The notes beneath the pieces are model-generated. The model saw only the letters and a program-made list of their open reading frames with translations, ran no database searches and was not told the DNA's origin. Of a DNA stretch of 64,000 nt, positions 53,394 to 62,953 are shown one piece after another; the stretch's first letter is position 1; each line of letters opens with the position of its first letter. The stretch is from assembly GCF_022163125.1 (NCBI RefSeq), contig NZ_CP091881.1:5766001-5830000 (forward strand), in the 5' to 3' direction. The translations under genes were made by a program, and so were the position numbers. The DNA comes from Paenibacillus sp. HWE-109 (GTDB taxonomy: Bacteria; Bacillota; Bacilli; Paenibacillales; NBRC-103111).

Positions 53394-56300
53394 TTACTTT
53401 CCGCGGACTGACACCGGCCCATGAACATGTTCCACGGACGCCTCTTGAATATTCTTAAACGCCCAATGCTGTGCAGGTACATCGCTCCACTTAGCATCGG
53501 ATACTGATAACGGTTCCCGGCCAGATAACTTGTTAAGCATCATTACCGCTTCAGCCCGGGTAAGGGTCTGCTCAGGACGGAACGTGCCATCCGAGTATCC
53601 GTTAACTACTCCCGCCGCCTTCGCTTTCCCAATTGCTGCCGCTGCCCAATGACCTACGGTGTCGGAGAAACTGCCACCGCTTTCCGCGGCCGGGCTCAAA
53701 CGAGATGCAATGCTTGCCGCTTCGGCGCGCGTAATGGTTTGTTCCGGCTTGAAGCTGCCATCCGGATAGCCGTCCATCAGTCCGCTGTCCGCTGCCAAAT
53801 TGATAGCTGCATTGGCCCAATGATCAGGCGCGGTATCCTTATAGGTTATGGCAGCTGTCTTATTGCCCTTATCCTTACCGAACAACCGTACTAACACTGT
53901 TGCCATTTCTGCACGTGTAATTGGCTTGTCCGGTCTGAATGTGCCGTCCGGATAGCCCGTCATATACGCTTGATGCACTTTGCTCGCTTGCGATCCTAGC
54001 TGGACGACCGTAAACGTACTAAACTTGTTCACGGTAAACCGCATGCCCAGCTTGCCCGTTGAGTCATAGGGGACAATTTCCCCTCGAATCAGCTCTTTTG
54101 TGCCGTCGCCATGCTCGATGAAGATGCCCAACTCTTTAAGCTGCTGCTCGTTCAGGCCCGTGTCGGGTAGGGGCAGTACCAGCGTAACCGGATGGTTCTG
54201 CATGTTCGTCTCAATCATCATGGGACGACCCAAGACATTCACAATTGCGTTGCCTGCGGCTTCACGCACAATTTGCTCCGTTCTTGCGCGTTGCTCGATT
54301 TCACTGCGTTCGCTTTCTGTTTTGACCGGCACGATATTGAAGTAGATGTCATCCTTCCATCCTTGCAGCGATCCGTCTGGAATAACAATGCGTACATGAT
54401 TCGTGCTGATCTCTAAGTTCACTTTATTGTCCGCCAATTTGGCTGTCGATTCCTTCGGTAAAGTTACTTTAACCTCTGAAACCTCATCCTTGGAATCGGG
54501 AATGACGATCTTGGCAGAGTTGGAACCGGCAGCTTTAAGCTGATCAACCAGCTTATCCGCCTGACCCGGCGTAAGGGAAATCTCATCCTTCTTTCGTCCG
54601 TCCGCTCCAGTCGTACGATGTATGACCGCTGTGGACACAACGCCGCCGTTGCCGGTGTTTTCTATATTAACGGTGATAGTCTCGCCCTGTGCAGAATCGG
54701 ACGATGAACCGCTCCCGCCGCCGGACGTGCTGCTTAAAGTAATGGACGCGTTGATCGCCGGCTTTGTTACATTACCCGCCGCATCCATCAACTCCATGGA
54801 TACTGTCTTTGCGCCGATGCCCGGGTTCAACGCCCATGCTTTCGTTCCAGCAATCGCTTCCCATGAGCTCCAGTCCGCGTTGTCGTTAGAAAAGCGCATC
54901 CGGATGCCATGCGAACCCGCACCGTCGCTCCCCGTAATCGTCAAGTTGACGGAGGTCGAGATCGTGCTCTCTGCTCCGCCGTTAATGCTCAATGTTCCCA
55001 CAGGCGCCGTTTTATCGAACAATACACGGCTGCCATCCGTTGTAGTATTTACGCGCAATCCCGGGTTTCCGAACAAATTGGCGAAATCAATAGTGAACGG
55101 AACAAGCCCTTCAATTTCATTGCCTGTAAATGAATATTCCGCTTTATAGACATTGCCGCCCAAGCTTGTCACGCTGGCCGTCTGGCCTGTAAGGGTAACT
55201 GCTGGCAAATCCGTCAAGCTCTCGCTAGCGGTAAAGGTTAGAGTCACCACATCGCCTTTTTTGGCAAAGGACGGGGTGGCATTACGGCTGGCGATGCCTA
55301 CTTTCGTCAGCGTCGGCGGCACTGCCGGATTCGGCTTGATGCTGGCCTCATTGGAATCGGATATCCATCCGCCGGCATTGTATGCTTTGATTAAGAAATA
55401 GTAAGTTGTGCCGTTCGTCAAGCCGTTCACGCTATAGGTGGATTGCGTAACGGAAGCTTTGTAGGCTTCGTCGTAAACGCTGCTTGCTGTACCCATATAA
55501 AGATTGTAGTAGGTGGCTCCTGTTACACTGTTCCAGTTCAAGAGAGCTGTGCCGTCTCCCGCAGCCGCCTTCAAATGGAACGCAACTTCAACTTTACCGG
55601 ATTGCAGCGTTTTGGTCATTTCTTTCGCCGATGCGTCGGTCACGGTAAATTGCTCCGGATTGTTTCCCTTTAAGGTTAAGGCTTTAGTCCCGGACATCGC
55701 CCCATCCTTAATACGAAAGGAGATCGTAAACATGGTTTGGCCTGCCGTTATGGCGGCATCGCCACCCTTTTGATCCGCCCAAGCAGCTTTGAGCGAGCCA
55801 GACGTATTATCGTATACAGAATCGAAGCTGTTGCCGGATTGGCCGGTTATTTGGGTCACTTCCAGTGCGGCTGTATCATAACCGATTTCCATTCCGTAAG
55901 AGCCGACTCCTTTCGAAGCTTCGTTTACGGATATAGGCACATCGACCGTTTCACCGGGTGCTCCGCTGACATTGCCGATTGCAATGCTTACCGTGCCGGG
56001 CGCAAGCGGCTTAATGCTGACCTTGCCGGCGGTGAGACCAGGAATCGCATAGAAATCCTCATTATCCACTGTATATTGCGCGGAGGTGAAGTTTACATAG
56101 GAATCACCAGGTATTGCGTTATCTTTAATTTTTAGTTGAACCGTGAATATTTTTTGTTTGGAACTAAGAAATCCTAACTCGGTTAAAGCCGTTGCCGAAA
56201 CCTTAATCTTTCCAGCCTCGGATGTATCTGCGCTAAAAAGCAAGGACGGCGCTTCATCTTTTACCGCTGAATTCCCTTGAACAATCTCAAAAACCTGGGC

Positions 56301-56552
56301 GTTGTACGACAATTCCATGTTGTATCCTAGAATAAATTCGTCGCTAGGTGTTGTTCCTGGCTCCATGTTGACTGCCAGACTTACCGTGCTTCCAGGTTCG
56401 CCTGACGCCCCTACTGCTTCAACTTTCACTCCCGTCACTCCTGCAGCCTCGGCGTCGTCCATCGGTCCGAATGAAGTCGTCATACACAAGACTACGATAA
56501 AAACGAGCATTTGGTGCAACCATCGTCTGGTTCCATATCGACGTTTATCCAT
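53394..56552 (-). CDS. SLH-anchored surface protein with two cohesin domains
   Basis: This 1052-residue protein starts at ATG 56552 (GTG 56561 is also possible but is only 3 bases from the Shine-Dalgarno). A signal peptide ends near DDAEA. Two cohesin-type domains follow (about 38-185 and 190-325; for example APGETVDVPISVNEASKGVG then SYGMEIGYDTAALEV). An FN3 domain (about 328-405), Ig-like/Big domains (to about 610) and a ZU5-like segment come next. Three SLH repeats (about 880-1050, MTGYPDGTFRPDKPITRAEM, LMDGYPDGSFKPEQTITRAE and VVNGYSDGTFRPEQTLTRAE) bind wall polymers. This is the layout of a cell-surface scaffoldin. The upstream dockerin gene overlaps it. Confidence 0.85.
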   Translation of the reverse strand: MDKRRYGTRRWLHQMLVFIVVLCMTTSFGPMDDAEAAGVTGVKVEAVGASGEPGSTVSLAVNMEPGTTPSDEFILGYNMELSYNAQVFEIVQGNSAVKDEAPSLLFSADTSEAGKIKVSATALTELGFLSSKQKIFTVQLKIKDNAIPGDSYVNFTSAQYTVDNEDFYAIPGLTAGKVSIKPLAPGTVSIAIGNVSGAPGETVDVPISVNEASKGVGSYGMEIGYDTAALEVTQITGQSGNSFDSVYDNTSGSLKAAWADQKGGDAAITAGQTMFTISFRIKDGAMSGTKALTLKGNNPEQFTVTDASAKEMTKTLQSGKVEVAFHLKAAAGDGTALLNWNSVTGATYYNLYMGTASSVYDEAYKASVTQSTYSVNGLTNGTTYYFLIKAYNAGGWISDSNEASIKPNPAVPPTLTKVGIASRNATPSFAKKGDVVTLTFTASESLTDLPAVTLTGQTASVTSLGGNVYKAEYSFTGNEIEGLVPFTIDFANLFGNPGLRVNTTTDGSRVLFDKTAPVGTLSINGGAESTISTSVNLTITGSDGAGSHGIRMRFSNDNADWSSWEAIAGTKAWALNPGIGAKTVSMELMDAAGNVTKPAINASITLSSTSGGGSGSSSDSAQGETITVNIENTGNGGVVSTAVIHRTTGADGRKKDEISLTPGQADKLVDQLKAAGSNSAKIVIPDSKDEVSEVKVTLPKESTAKLADNKVNLEISTNHVRIVIPDGSLQGWKDDIYFNIVPVKTESERSEIEQRARTEQIVREAAGNAIVNVLGRPMMIETNMQNHPVTLVLPLPDTGLNEQQLKELGIFIEHGDGTKELIRGEIVPYDSTGKLGMRFTVNKFSTFTVVQLGSQASKVHQAYMTGYPDGTFRPDKPITRAEMATVLVRLFGKDKGNKTAAITYKDTAPDHWANAAINLAADSGLMDGYPDGSFKPEQTITRAEAASIASRLSPAAESGGSFSDTVGHWAAAAIGKAKAAGVVNGYSDGTFRPEQTLTRAEAVMMLNKLSGREPLSVSDAKWSDVPAQHWAFKNIQEASVEHVHGPVSVRGK

Positions 56553-56557
56553 TTCTT

Positions 56558-58234
56558 TCACTGCCTTCCTAGGTAAATGTTCAACATGATCGCCGTGTCT
56601 GCCGTATTCACGATCCCATCGCCGTTCATATCGGCTACTTCAAGTTGCTCAGCTGTCAAAGAGATTTTTCCCAATAAATATTGATTGACAATAAGTATAT
56701 CTGCGGGCATAACCTTACCGTCCCCGTTCAAATCCCCCATAACAAGAGTCTTAAAGCTCCATACGCCGGGGGAAGATATCCCCTCATAAGTACTGCCCTC
56801 CTGATTCTGAAACGCCCCTGCCTCAATAAATACATCATAGTGGGTACCACTCCCCAGTGGTTTGGGCTGAATTTTAACCGTATTTCCCAAAATGGTCACC
56901 TTCTGCGCATCATTAACCGCAATTCTCTCCACTTCGCTGTTATCTGACGATTTGCGGATCACGATGTTTTTCCCGTTCACTGCGGTAACATTCTCGCTGA
57001 AGGTGAGATTCAGTCCCGTCTTCAGTGGAACGTTAGTTGCGTTCGCGGACGGTGCAAAGGTGCTTACTTGCAGTCCAAACGGAACTGCCTTGAGCACTAA
57101 TTTAGCTGAGTTCGGATTGGCAGGGTCATAAGGACTGTATGCGGCATAAATCGCGCTGTTGTTTCCATAAAGGGGGAGCTCACCACCGTTATTGGGAAAC
57201 GTCCCATTGTTGCCGATAATCGTCCAGTTCCCATTTACATACTGATGGACGAATGTTTTTAAAACGTATTCTGCGCCCTGCATTTCAATCTTGAAATAGG
57301 ATACATATAACGAATCCTTCGCCTTTACGAAGTTGATGTTCATGGGGAACACTTCCGAGAAATTGGCTGCACCTACGCTTACCCATTCGCTTCCGTTGTA
57401 TTTACGTACGTTAACATACTGGTTGTTTGAAGAATTTTGATGGTTGTAGGCAACGTAAGGCGTTCCGTCTTCGATGTAAATTTTCGGATTTTGAACGAAA
57501 TCAATAAAAAATGGGTTGCTCGATGGTAATTGAACCTGGGCATATCTGCCTCCCACTCTCTCCCATGTATTACCGTTCAGCTTTTCCACTACAATGGACT
57601 TAGGGTTTATGTCCTGGTAAACCACATAAGGTATTCCCTGGTAGACATATAGGTCGTTAGCTTGCGTTTGCTCGCCGAGTTGTGCGTTGCCGAGCATCTT
57701 CCAAGTCCCTTCCTCCAATTTCATAACAGTTACTTTCCCACTCGAAATAGAAATATAAGGAACGCCATCGTCAGCATAAAGAGAGAACATATTCATTACC
57801 GTGCCTATTTGGAATGAGGTATTTCCTGCCAAAGACCAAGAGCTTCCGTCATACATTTTCACGTATAACTTATCCATTTGATTCGTTTTAGCCGTATAGG
57901 CAACATAGATGTTCCCTTTACTAATGCTCATTTTGACTGCATAGATGTGGCTATGAGTATCATCTGAAATGTATTCGCTACCTACCGGCTCCCAGGTAGT
58001 CCCGTTAAATTTCTTTACTTTCACCCTTGGGGTATTGTTTTCCTTCTGGATATAGGCGGTATAAAGACTGCCGTTGTATGAAGCGATAGTACTTCCAGAT
58101 ATGATTCCTCCTTCGTTAATACTGCCTACATCCTTCCACTCGGTCGCTGCCTGCACAGGTTCTGCCTTCAATCCGGCAAATGCCCAAACCAGTAACAGTC
58201 CGAAGATCAACACGCGCTTCAATAATTGCGCCAT
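56558..58234 (-). CDS. Secreted propeller-like protein with C-terminal type I dockerin
   Basis: This 558-residue protein starts at ATG 58234, preceded by AAGGTGA; the GTG at 58243 overlaps that signal. Signal peptide: LLKRVLIFGLLLVWAFAGLK. Residues about 30-375 hold six or seven repeats of the form G-x-x-Y-x-A-Y ... V-x-x-x-x-G-x-x-W-x-x-V-G, which suggests a beta-propeller without visible catalytic residues. A Big_5 Ig-like domain follows (about 385-495). The last 60 residues form a dockerin: D-L-N-G-D-G-K-V-M-P-A-D and D-M-N-G-D-G-I-V-N-T-A-D calcium loops in tandem. It overlaps the cohesin/SLH gene by four bases if that gene starts at its GTG. Confidence 0.85.
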   Translation of the reverse strand: MAQLLKRVLIFGLLLVWAFAGLKAEPVQAATEWKDVGSINEGGIISGSTIASYNGSLYTAYIQKENNTPRVKVKKFNGTTWEPVGSEYISDDTHSHIYAVKMSISKGNIYVAYTAKTNQMDKLYVKMYDGSSWSLAGNTSFQIGTVMNMFSLYADDGVPYISISSGKVTVMKLEEGTWKMLGNAQLGEQTQANDLYVYQGIPYVVYQDINPKSIVVEKLNGNTWERVGGRYAQVQLPSSNPFFIDFVQNPKIYIEDGTPYVAYNHQNSSNNQYVNVRKYNGSEWVSVGAANFSEVFPMNINFVKAKDSLYVSYFKIEMQGAEYVLKTFVHQYVNGNWTIIGNNGTFPNNGGELPLYGNNSAIYAAYSPYDPANPNSAKLVLKAVPFGLQVSTFAPSANATNVPLKTGLNLTFSENVTAVNGKNIVIRKSSDNSEVERIAVNDAQKVTILGNTVKIQPKPLGSGTHYDVFIEAGAFQNQEGSTYEGISSPGVWSFKTLVMGDLNGDGKVMPADILIVNQYLLGKISLTAEQLEVADMNGDGIVNTADTAIMLNIYLGRQ

Positions 58235-58470
58235 ATCTCTCACCTTATTCTATTTTTTTATCCTTGGTTATATGGATATGTTTACTAATATAACAATCCC
58301 TTCTCACAAAAAACTCACAAATATGCTATTTTCATGCAAAACATGTCCGATTATGTATTTATTTGCAAGATGCTAGATTAGTTATGCTTAACTTGGCTAT
58401 GCGCGCTCTGTGAGAAAAGCGGCTTTGCCGCCCTAAGAGATGAGCGTCCTCATAGCGGTTTTCAGCAATC
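58235..58470. other. Upstream region of the dockerin/cohesin operon
   Basis: An AT-rich stretch (58244-58400) that probably holds the operon promoter. No match to the SigI promoter pattern was found. No gene is seen. Confidence 0.4.
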
Positions 58471-58756
58471 TAGCGGATCTTAGTTCCCTTTGGGCTTTGT
58501 AATGACAAAGAGCGTCGTATGAAAAGGAACTATGATCCGCTAACTGGCGGAAACTGGGGTGAACGCAGCATGAAAGGGAACTGAGATCCGCTATTTCAGC
58601 GGAACCTGCTGATTCCAACCGAGAAATGGTGAAATAGCGGATCTCAGTTCCCTCTGGCGTGGAATATGGCAGTTTTCAGAAATATAGCGCACTGTAGTTC
58701 CCTCAGACTCGCTATCATGTCACATTTTGCTAGTATCGCGGCTTGACGTTCCCTTA
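58471..58756. repeat. Dispersed intergenic repeat, copy 4, palindromic
   Basis: TAGCGGATCT/AGTTCCC blocks occur in inverted orientation several times: AGCGGATCTTAGTTCCC at 58472 and GGGAACTGAGATCCGCT near 58572, with a further pair at 58530 and 58636. The right end, TAGCGCACTGTAGTTCCCTC, matches copies 1 and 3. It can form long hairpins. Confidence 0.75.
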
Positions 58757-58975
58757 TATCCACGTAATTGCAAAGCTAGAGGATCTCATTCTGCCAAATA
58801 GCTTGTTTATACATCCATAGGGCACCACCTTAAGTTCGCGGCACCCTTCACATATGAGCAGCTTAAACCCTTTTCCGGGTCTCCACAATCTCGGAATTTT
58901 TGGATTCCTTACAACACTATGGGACGTATCTCTTTGCCACCAAAAAACTAAAAAGGTAGAGCCCCATAAATCCAA
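58754..58975 (-). pseudogene. Possible remnant of an IS91-like transposase zinc-binding region
   Basis: The 73-residue minus-strand frame contains GFKLLICEGCRELKVVPYGC. This resembles the C-x2-C ... vPyxC segment of the N-terminal zinc domain of IS91-like transposases. The rest of the transposase is absent. Weak evidence. Confidence 0.3.
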
Positions 58976-59000
58976 TCAAAACTTATACTTTTTGGCGATT

Positions 59001-59046
59001 AAAAAAAAGCTGCCCTCTAAGTAGATAAACCTACTTGAGGGCAGCT
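59001..59046 (-). terminator. Terminator of the GH16 gene
   Basis: On the minus strand AGCTGCCCTCAAGTAGG pairs with CTACTTAGAGGGCAGCT (59008-59046). Eight T bases follow. It is 19 bases past the stop codon. Confidence 0.9.
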
Positions 59047-59065
59047 CTTCGATCATAGGAAATGC

Positions 59066-60967
59066 TTATCTTGCTTCTACGTATAGGTTATCTACTTCGA
59101 AGCTGGCTGTGTATGCACGAACGCCAACCTTGCCTGGAGCAAGCGGAGCATTTTCCGCAGCGCTGAGTTTCTCTTCGCCATTCAAGTATCCTCTCAATTG
59201 ATTGCCTACAATTGAAAGCTCCATACGGTACCATTCGTTCGTATTAATGCTCATCGGATAAGAGGCTAAATCCGTTACGACGCCATTGCTCTTTTTGCTA
59301 ATAGCTAGTTTGTTGGCAACTTTATCCAACCGCAGCATGTAGAAGTTATTGCTGTCCGTATAGCGACCTGTCACGCTGGCGTACCCTGTGTTCGTAAGCA
59401 GCTTGATGTTGGCCGAGATGAAAGCATTGTTGTAGGATGCACTGTTTGCGAAAGCGCGGGCTTCACCGGCGATCGAAGTATTTTTCAATACATAGCTTCC
59501 ATCCGTTGCGACAGACCATGTGCCAGTTGCTGTTGTCCATTTGTCAGCATTACCGGACTCCAGGTCATCGCTGTACATGATTCGTGAAGACAGGAAATTA
59601 TCCACGCTTACGATTTGATTATAGGCTCTGAACCCTGCGGCACCGAGTGTAAACTGATCGTCCGTCACCGATAATCGTTCCACACCATTCAAGTACCCTT
59701 TCAACGTCGAACCATTTAAGTACAATTTCAAATTGTAATCGGTTCCAGAAACAAACGTTTCAGGAGAGGACGCAAGAACCGTAGTCGCAGATGGGGCTAC
59801 TTTGGCCAGCTCAAACATTTGGTTCGTTGCATTTATTCTGAGATAGTAGTAATTGGCTGGATCCGTAGGATTAGGAGGTACGACCTCTTCATAGCGCGCT
59901 ACCAAGCCGGTAATTCCTGTTGTTCCATTCAACTTGAAATTTGCTTGCACTGCGCTGTCGGACCAACTGGCGGAAGAATACGGTTGATCATTATACACAG
60001 CCATAGAAACTCCGCTTGATGTGGAGGTGTGGAGTCGGTTGCTGCTGCCATCGGATGCGATGCTCCAACTGCCCGACTTTAAGTTCCAATTCGTAATGTT
60101 TCCGCTTTCAAAATCATCTGTTCGAATTGGATTGTGAGGCGAGGGCGACACTGGCGATGTAATTGGTGCCGTGCCAGTTGTCGTATAGTATCTAAAATAA
60201 TCGACATCGTACGTACCGTACAAATGGCCTGGAGGTTGGGCTGGGTCAGCATTTTGCGGAATCGTTGACAAGTAGAATACCATTGGCGAATTGAATGTCG
60301 ATGCCGCCTTATCTAGTGTTGCTTCTGTACGAAGCGGATAAATAAATTCCCTCACTAGTACGTTATCTTTGTAAAAGGCCATGCGCCCAGGACCGTAATC
60401 AACACCATAAGTATGATACTCGTTGGAGTAGTCTCCTGTGTACACTCCGCGGTTAGAAGCAAATAATTTGGCGTCTCCCCCGCCCGATGCTGCCAATTCC
60501 GTATTCCAGTTTAAGTACCCTGCGGTAATTTGGCCGTTCTTATAATGCTCGAAGAAGTCGATTTCTGTGAATTTGGAAAGACTGTTCGTCTTGGGTAATT
60601 GTGCGTCCCAGATTTGAGTCCAAGCGGAAGGATGGAAGCCTGCGCCTGGATTGGTCCACTTGGCATTAAGTTCATAATAACCGTAACCGAAGGTGCGCTT
60701 GGTTGTAACCCCAGCGCCGCGATAGCCGGAAACGGACCGAGTCATGTTCAGATGAATGGCGCCTCCGGAGACCGTCACGTTATTTTCGTCCGTATACTGA
60801 TTTTGTCGATAATTCCATTCTTGCTCGTCCAAGCTAGTTCCGTTAAATTCATCTTGCCATACCAGATTGTAGCCTGCAGGGGGAGCCGCTTTTGCTTCGT
60901 CTGCTGCCGCTGCTGAGATTGCAATCGCCGCCAAGGTCCCCAAGCCGAATGCTAGCAATTTTTTCAT
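59066..60967 (-). CDS. Secreted GH16 beta-glucanase-type enzyme
   Basis: This is a 633-residue protein starting at ATG 60967, with AAAGGTGG upstream. A signal peptide ends near AKA. The GH16 jelly-roll (about 30-265) contains the catalytic signature FTEIDFFEHY with nucleophile Glu135, Asp137 and acid/base Glu140; NLVWQDEFNG at its start is typical. Two LamG/DUF1080-like sandwich domains follow (about 280-450 and 460-633), each opening with DDFESGN or DDLESGN and carrying SARYEE/TGRYTD and LYLNGS/LRGYLNG patterns. The substrate could be laminarin, lichenan or agar-like beta-glucan. No dockerin is present. Confidence 0.9.
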   Translation of the reverse strand: MKKLLAFGLGTLAAIAISAAAADEAKAAPPAGYNLVWQDEFNGTSLDEQEWNYRQNQYTDENNVTVSGGAIHLNMTRSVSGYRGAGVTTKRTFGYGYYELNAKWTNPGAGFHPSAWTQIWDAQLPKTNSLSKFTEIDFFEHYKNGQITAGYLNWNTELAASGGGDAKLFASNRGVYTGDYSNEYHTYGVDYGPGRMAFYKDNVLVREFIYPLRTEATLDKAASTFNSPMVFYLSTIPQNADPAQPPGHLYGTYDVDYFRYYTTTGTAPITSPVSPSPHNPIRTDDFESGNITNWNLKSGSWSIASDGSSNRLHTSTSSGVSMAVYNDQPYSSASWSDSAVQANFKLNGTTGITGLVARYEEVVPPNPTDPANYYYLRINATNQMFELAKVAPSATTVLASSPETFVSGTDYNLKLYLNGSTLKGYLNGVERLSVTDDQFTLGAAGFRAYNQIVSVDNFLSSRIMYSDDLESGNADKWTTATGTWSVATDGSYVLKNTSIAGEARAFANSASYNNAFISANIKLLTNTGYASVTGRYTDSNNFYMLRLDKVANKLAISKKSNGVVTDLASYPMSINTNEWYRMELSIVGNQLRGYLNGEEKLSAAENAPLAPGKVGVRAYTASFEVDNLYVEAR

Positions 60968-61122
60968 TAATAAATCCACCTTTCTGTTTGGAAGTAGTGA
61001 CACCGCTTCTTCTTCATTGTCGACAGATGAGCTAAGAAGTGAGTTCAGTATATCGCACTACTCAGGGTGGAAAAATGCACTATTTATCGAATTTATGCGA
61101 TATTCGATGAAAATAAGTTCGC

Positions 61123-62757
61123 TCAGTCACGCAATCCCTGTTGGTTCATAGATAGAATCGTTCCATTGACTTCCTCATCCTGTTGTAAAGGGATCTCAAC
61201 GCCTTCAAACGTATTGCCTATGAGATAAACGTGATGCGCATCGATGGCGTGAACGCCAATTTCCGAATTCTTCATACTATTGTTCATAAGGATGATATCT
61301 GTATTGAATTTGCCGCTGAAGCCCGCAGATTTGATACCGATACAACCGGATGCGCCGTACCTCGGGAAAAATCCGCAATTGTCAAATTCGCAATCTTTGA
61401 TCACAATATCCGTCGCGTGTCCGCCTTCCGAGTGGACAGGCAGCTCAGCGCCTAACAAGATACCGGGATTCATTATATTCTTATATTTGCAATTGAGAAT
61501 GAGCAGGTGGTCGTATCTGACTAGATGACCCGCTCCGGCAATATTCGTAAATTGCGAATCTTTGCAGATGTAGCGATCCAGCTCCCAACAGGATGCTGTT
61601 CCCAGCATTCCCGTTTGCGCTGTGTCAGGCAGAACTTGCTCGAACCAAATGCGATAGTAGTGTCCTCGCTCTCCCTTTCCTTCATGCTGCCACTTTGCGA
61701 TCGTCAAGGGATAAATGTCCTCCTCCTGCCATAACTCGACGACACTGCCAGTTTCCAGACTGGCAAATGTGTGCTTGCAGAAAAAGACCGCCTCCTGCCT
61801 GCTTTCGATCCGGCTAAGCTCCAGCCAGGTACTATGCATGTTCTGTCCATCCATCCGCACGCCTTCAATGATCATCTCGTTAATCAAGATATCTCCGCTG
61901 CATTTGAACAATTTCCAGGCATCGCGGGGCGCCGTGAATAAACGGTTCCCATCCGGCTGAAAGACGATACGATCGGCATGGATTCCCTTGCAAGATTCGG
62001 TTAGCATACAGAATCCGTTGGCATTAAATGTCCTTAAATTCAACAATTTCAATTGATTGCATCTTGCAAAATAAGTTTGAAAATCCGTTTGCGCGCCTTG
62101 ATGCCAAGACAGATGTTCACCGACATGCACTTTGGAAGCGACATCGGCGCTTTGTAACATTAGTTGATTAGGTCCGACTAGTTCCCAAAGTGCCCCAGCG
62201 CCGCCTCCATACGTAACACTCTCGCCTGTCAGAGCTCCTGTTTCTGGATCAAAACGGTTCATACAATAGCAGCCCATACGGTCCGAGCAAGGGTTGCCCT
62301 CGAACACTTCTACCCAAATGTGAGTGTCGTCTTTACGCAGCACGACTCCGGCCGATGCGAATTCCGGCTCGCGGGTAAAAGCTATATTTTGCACCGTCAG
62401 CTGATCGCAATCCTCACACCATAGAATGGCCGGGAGGTAGCTGTGAACTTGTCCATTGTTAGAACCGACAAGCACTGTCGCGGGGTTGCCTTGTTCGTCG
62501 ACAGCGCCTAGCAAGGTCAAGCTTCGTGCTCCTTGGATAACGATATGGCACATCTTGCTGTCTTGCTTGGAACTTCCGGCATCATGTTCAAAGCCATCTG
62601 TCCTGAATGTGATCTCACTCTGCAGGATATAGCGGCGGGGCTCAAATACAACGAAGTCTGCGTTCGTCTCCACTGCCCTTTGGAGCGCTGCCCGAATGGC
62701 TGCTGCATCATCTTGGATTTGGAAGTCTTTTACATAAATTGTGTCTAGAGTCATCAT
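61123..62757 (-). CDS. Cytosolic beta-helix protein, possible polysaccharide lyase
   Basis: This 544-residue protein starts at ATG 62757 (MMTLDTIYVKDFQIQDDAAA), 8 bases after AGGTGG; the longer frame to 62859 has no signal. The body shows the repeats of a right-handed parallel beta-helix: VVFEPRRYILQSEI, LTVQNIAFTR, ILINEMIIEGVRMDG, TDIVIKDCEFDNCGF. No signal peptide is seen, which is unusual for such a protein unless the product acts on imported oligosaccharides. Divergent from a sensor kinase gene. Confidence 0.7.
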   Translation of the reverse strand: MMTLDTIYVKDFQIQDDAAAIRAALQRAVETNADFVVFEPRRYILQSEITFRTDGFEHDAGSSKQDSKMCHIVIQGARSLTLLGAVDEQGNPATVLVGSNNGQVHSYLPAILWCEDCDQLTVQNIAFTREPEFASAGVVLRKDDTHIWVEVFEGNPCSDRMGCYCMNRFDPETGALTGESVTYGGGAGALWELVGPNQLMLQSADVASKVHVGEHLSWHQGAQTDFQTYFARCNQLKLLNLRTFNANGFCMLTESCKGIHADRIVFQPDGNRLFTAPRDAWKLFKCSGDILINEMIIEGVRMDGQNMHSTWLELSRIESRQEAVFFCKHTFASLETGSVVELWQEEDIYPLTIAKWQHEGKGERGHYYRIWFEQVLPDTAQTGMLGTASCWELDRYICKDSQFTNIAGAGHLVRYDHLLILNCKYKNIMNPGILLGAELPVHSEGGHATDIVIKDCEFDNCGFFPRYGASGCIGIKSAGFSGKFNTDIILMNNSMKNSEIGVHAIDAHHVYLIGNTFEGVEIPLQQDEEVNGTILSMNQQGLRD

Positions 62758-62953
62758 CCTTTTCCCCACCTCAATCTGAATTTTAAAATAGTATAAGGCG
62801 TTAGAAGTAAAAAAAACATGAAAAATCACACGATAATTTGAGTTATATGGCGGAATCATCGAAATTTGCTATATTTAGCATGATAGTGACTGTTTTTTCT
62901 CATCTACGTAGATATAATCAACTACATAACCTCCATGAAGGAGCTCATCCGCA

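Noticed and set aside
58433..58618. Small minus-strand gene
   Set aside because: It lies entirely in the dispersed repeat and follows its palindromes.
59066..60967. GH16 enzyme as a client of the cohesin scaffold
   Set aside because: Its C-terminus has LamG-like domains and no dockerin calcium loops.
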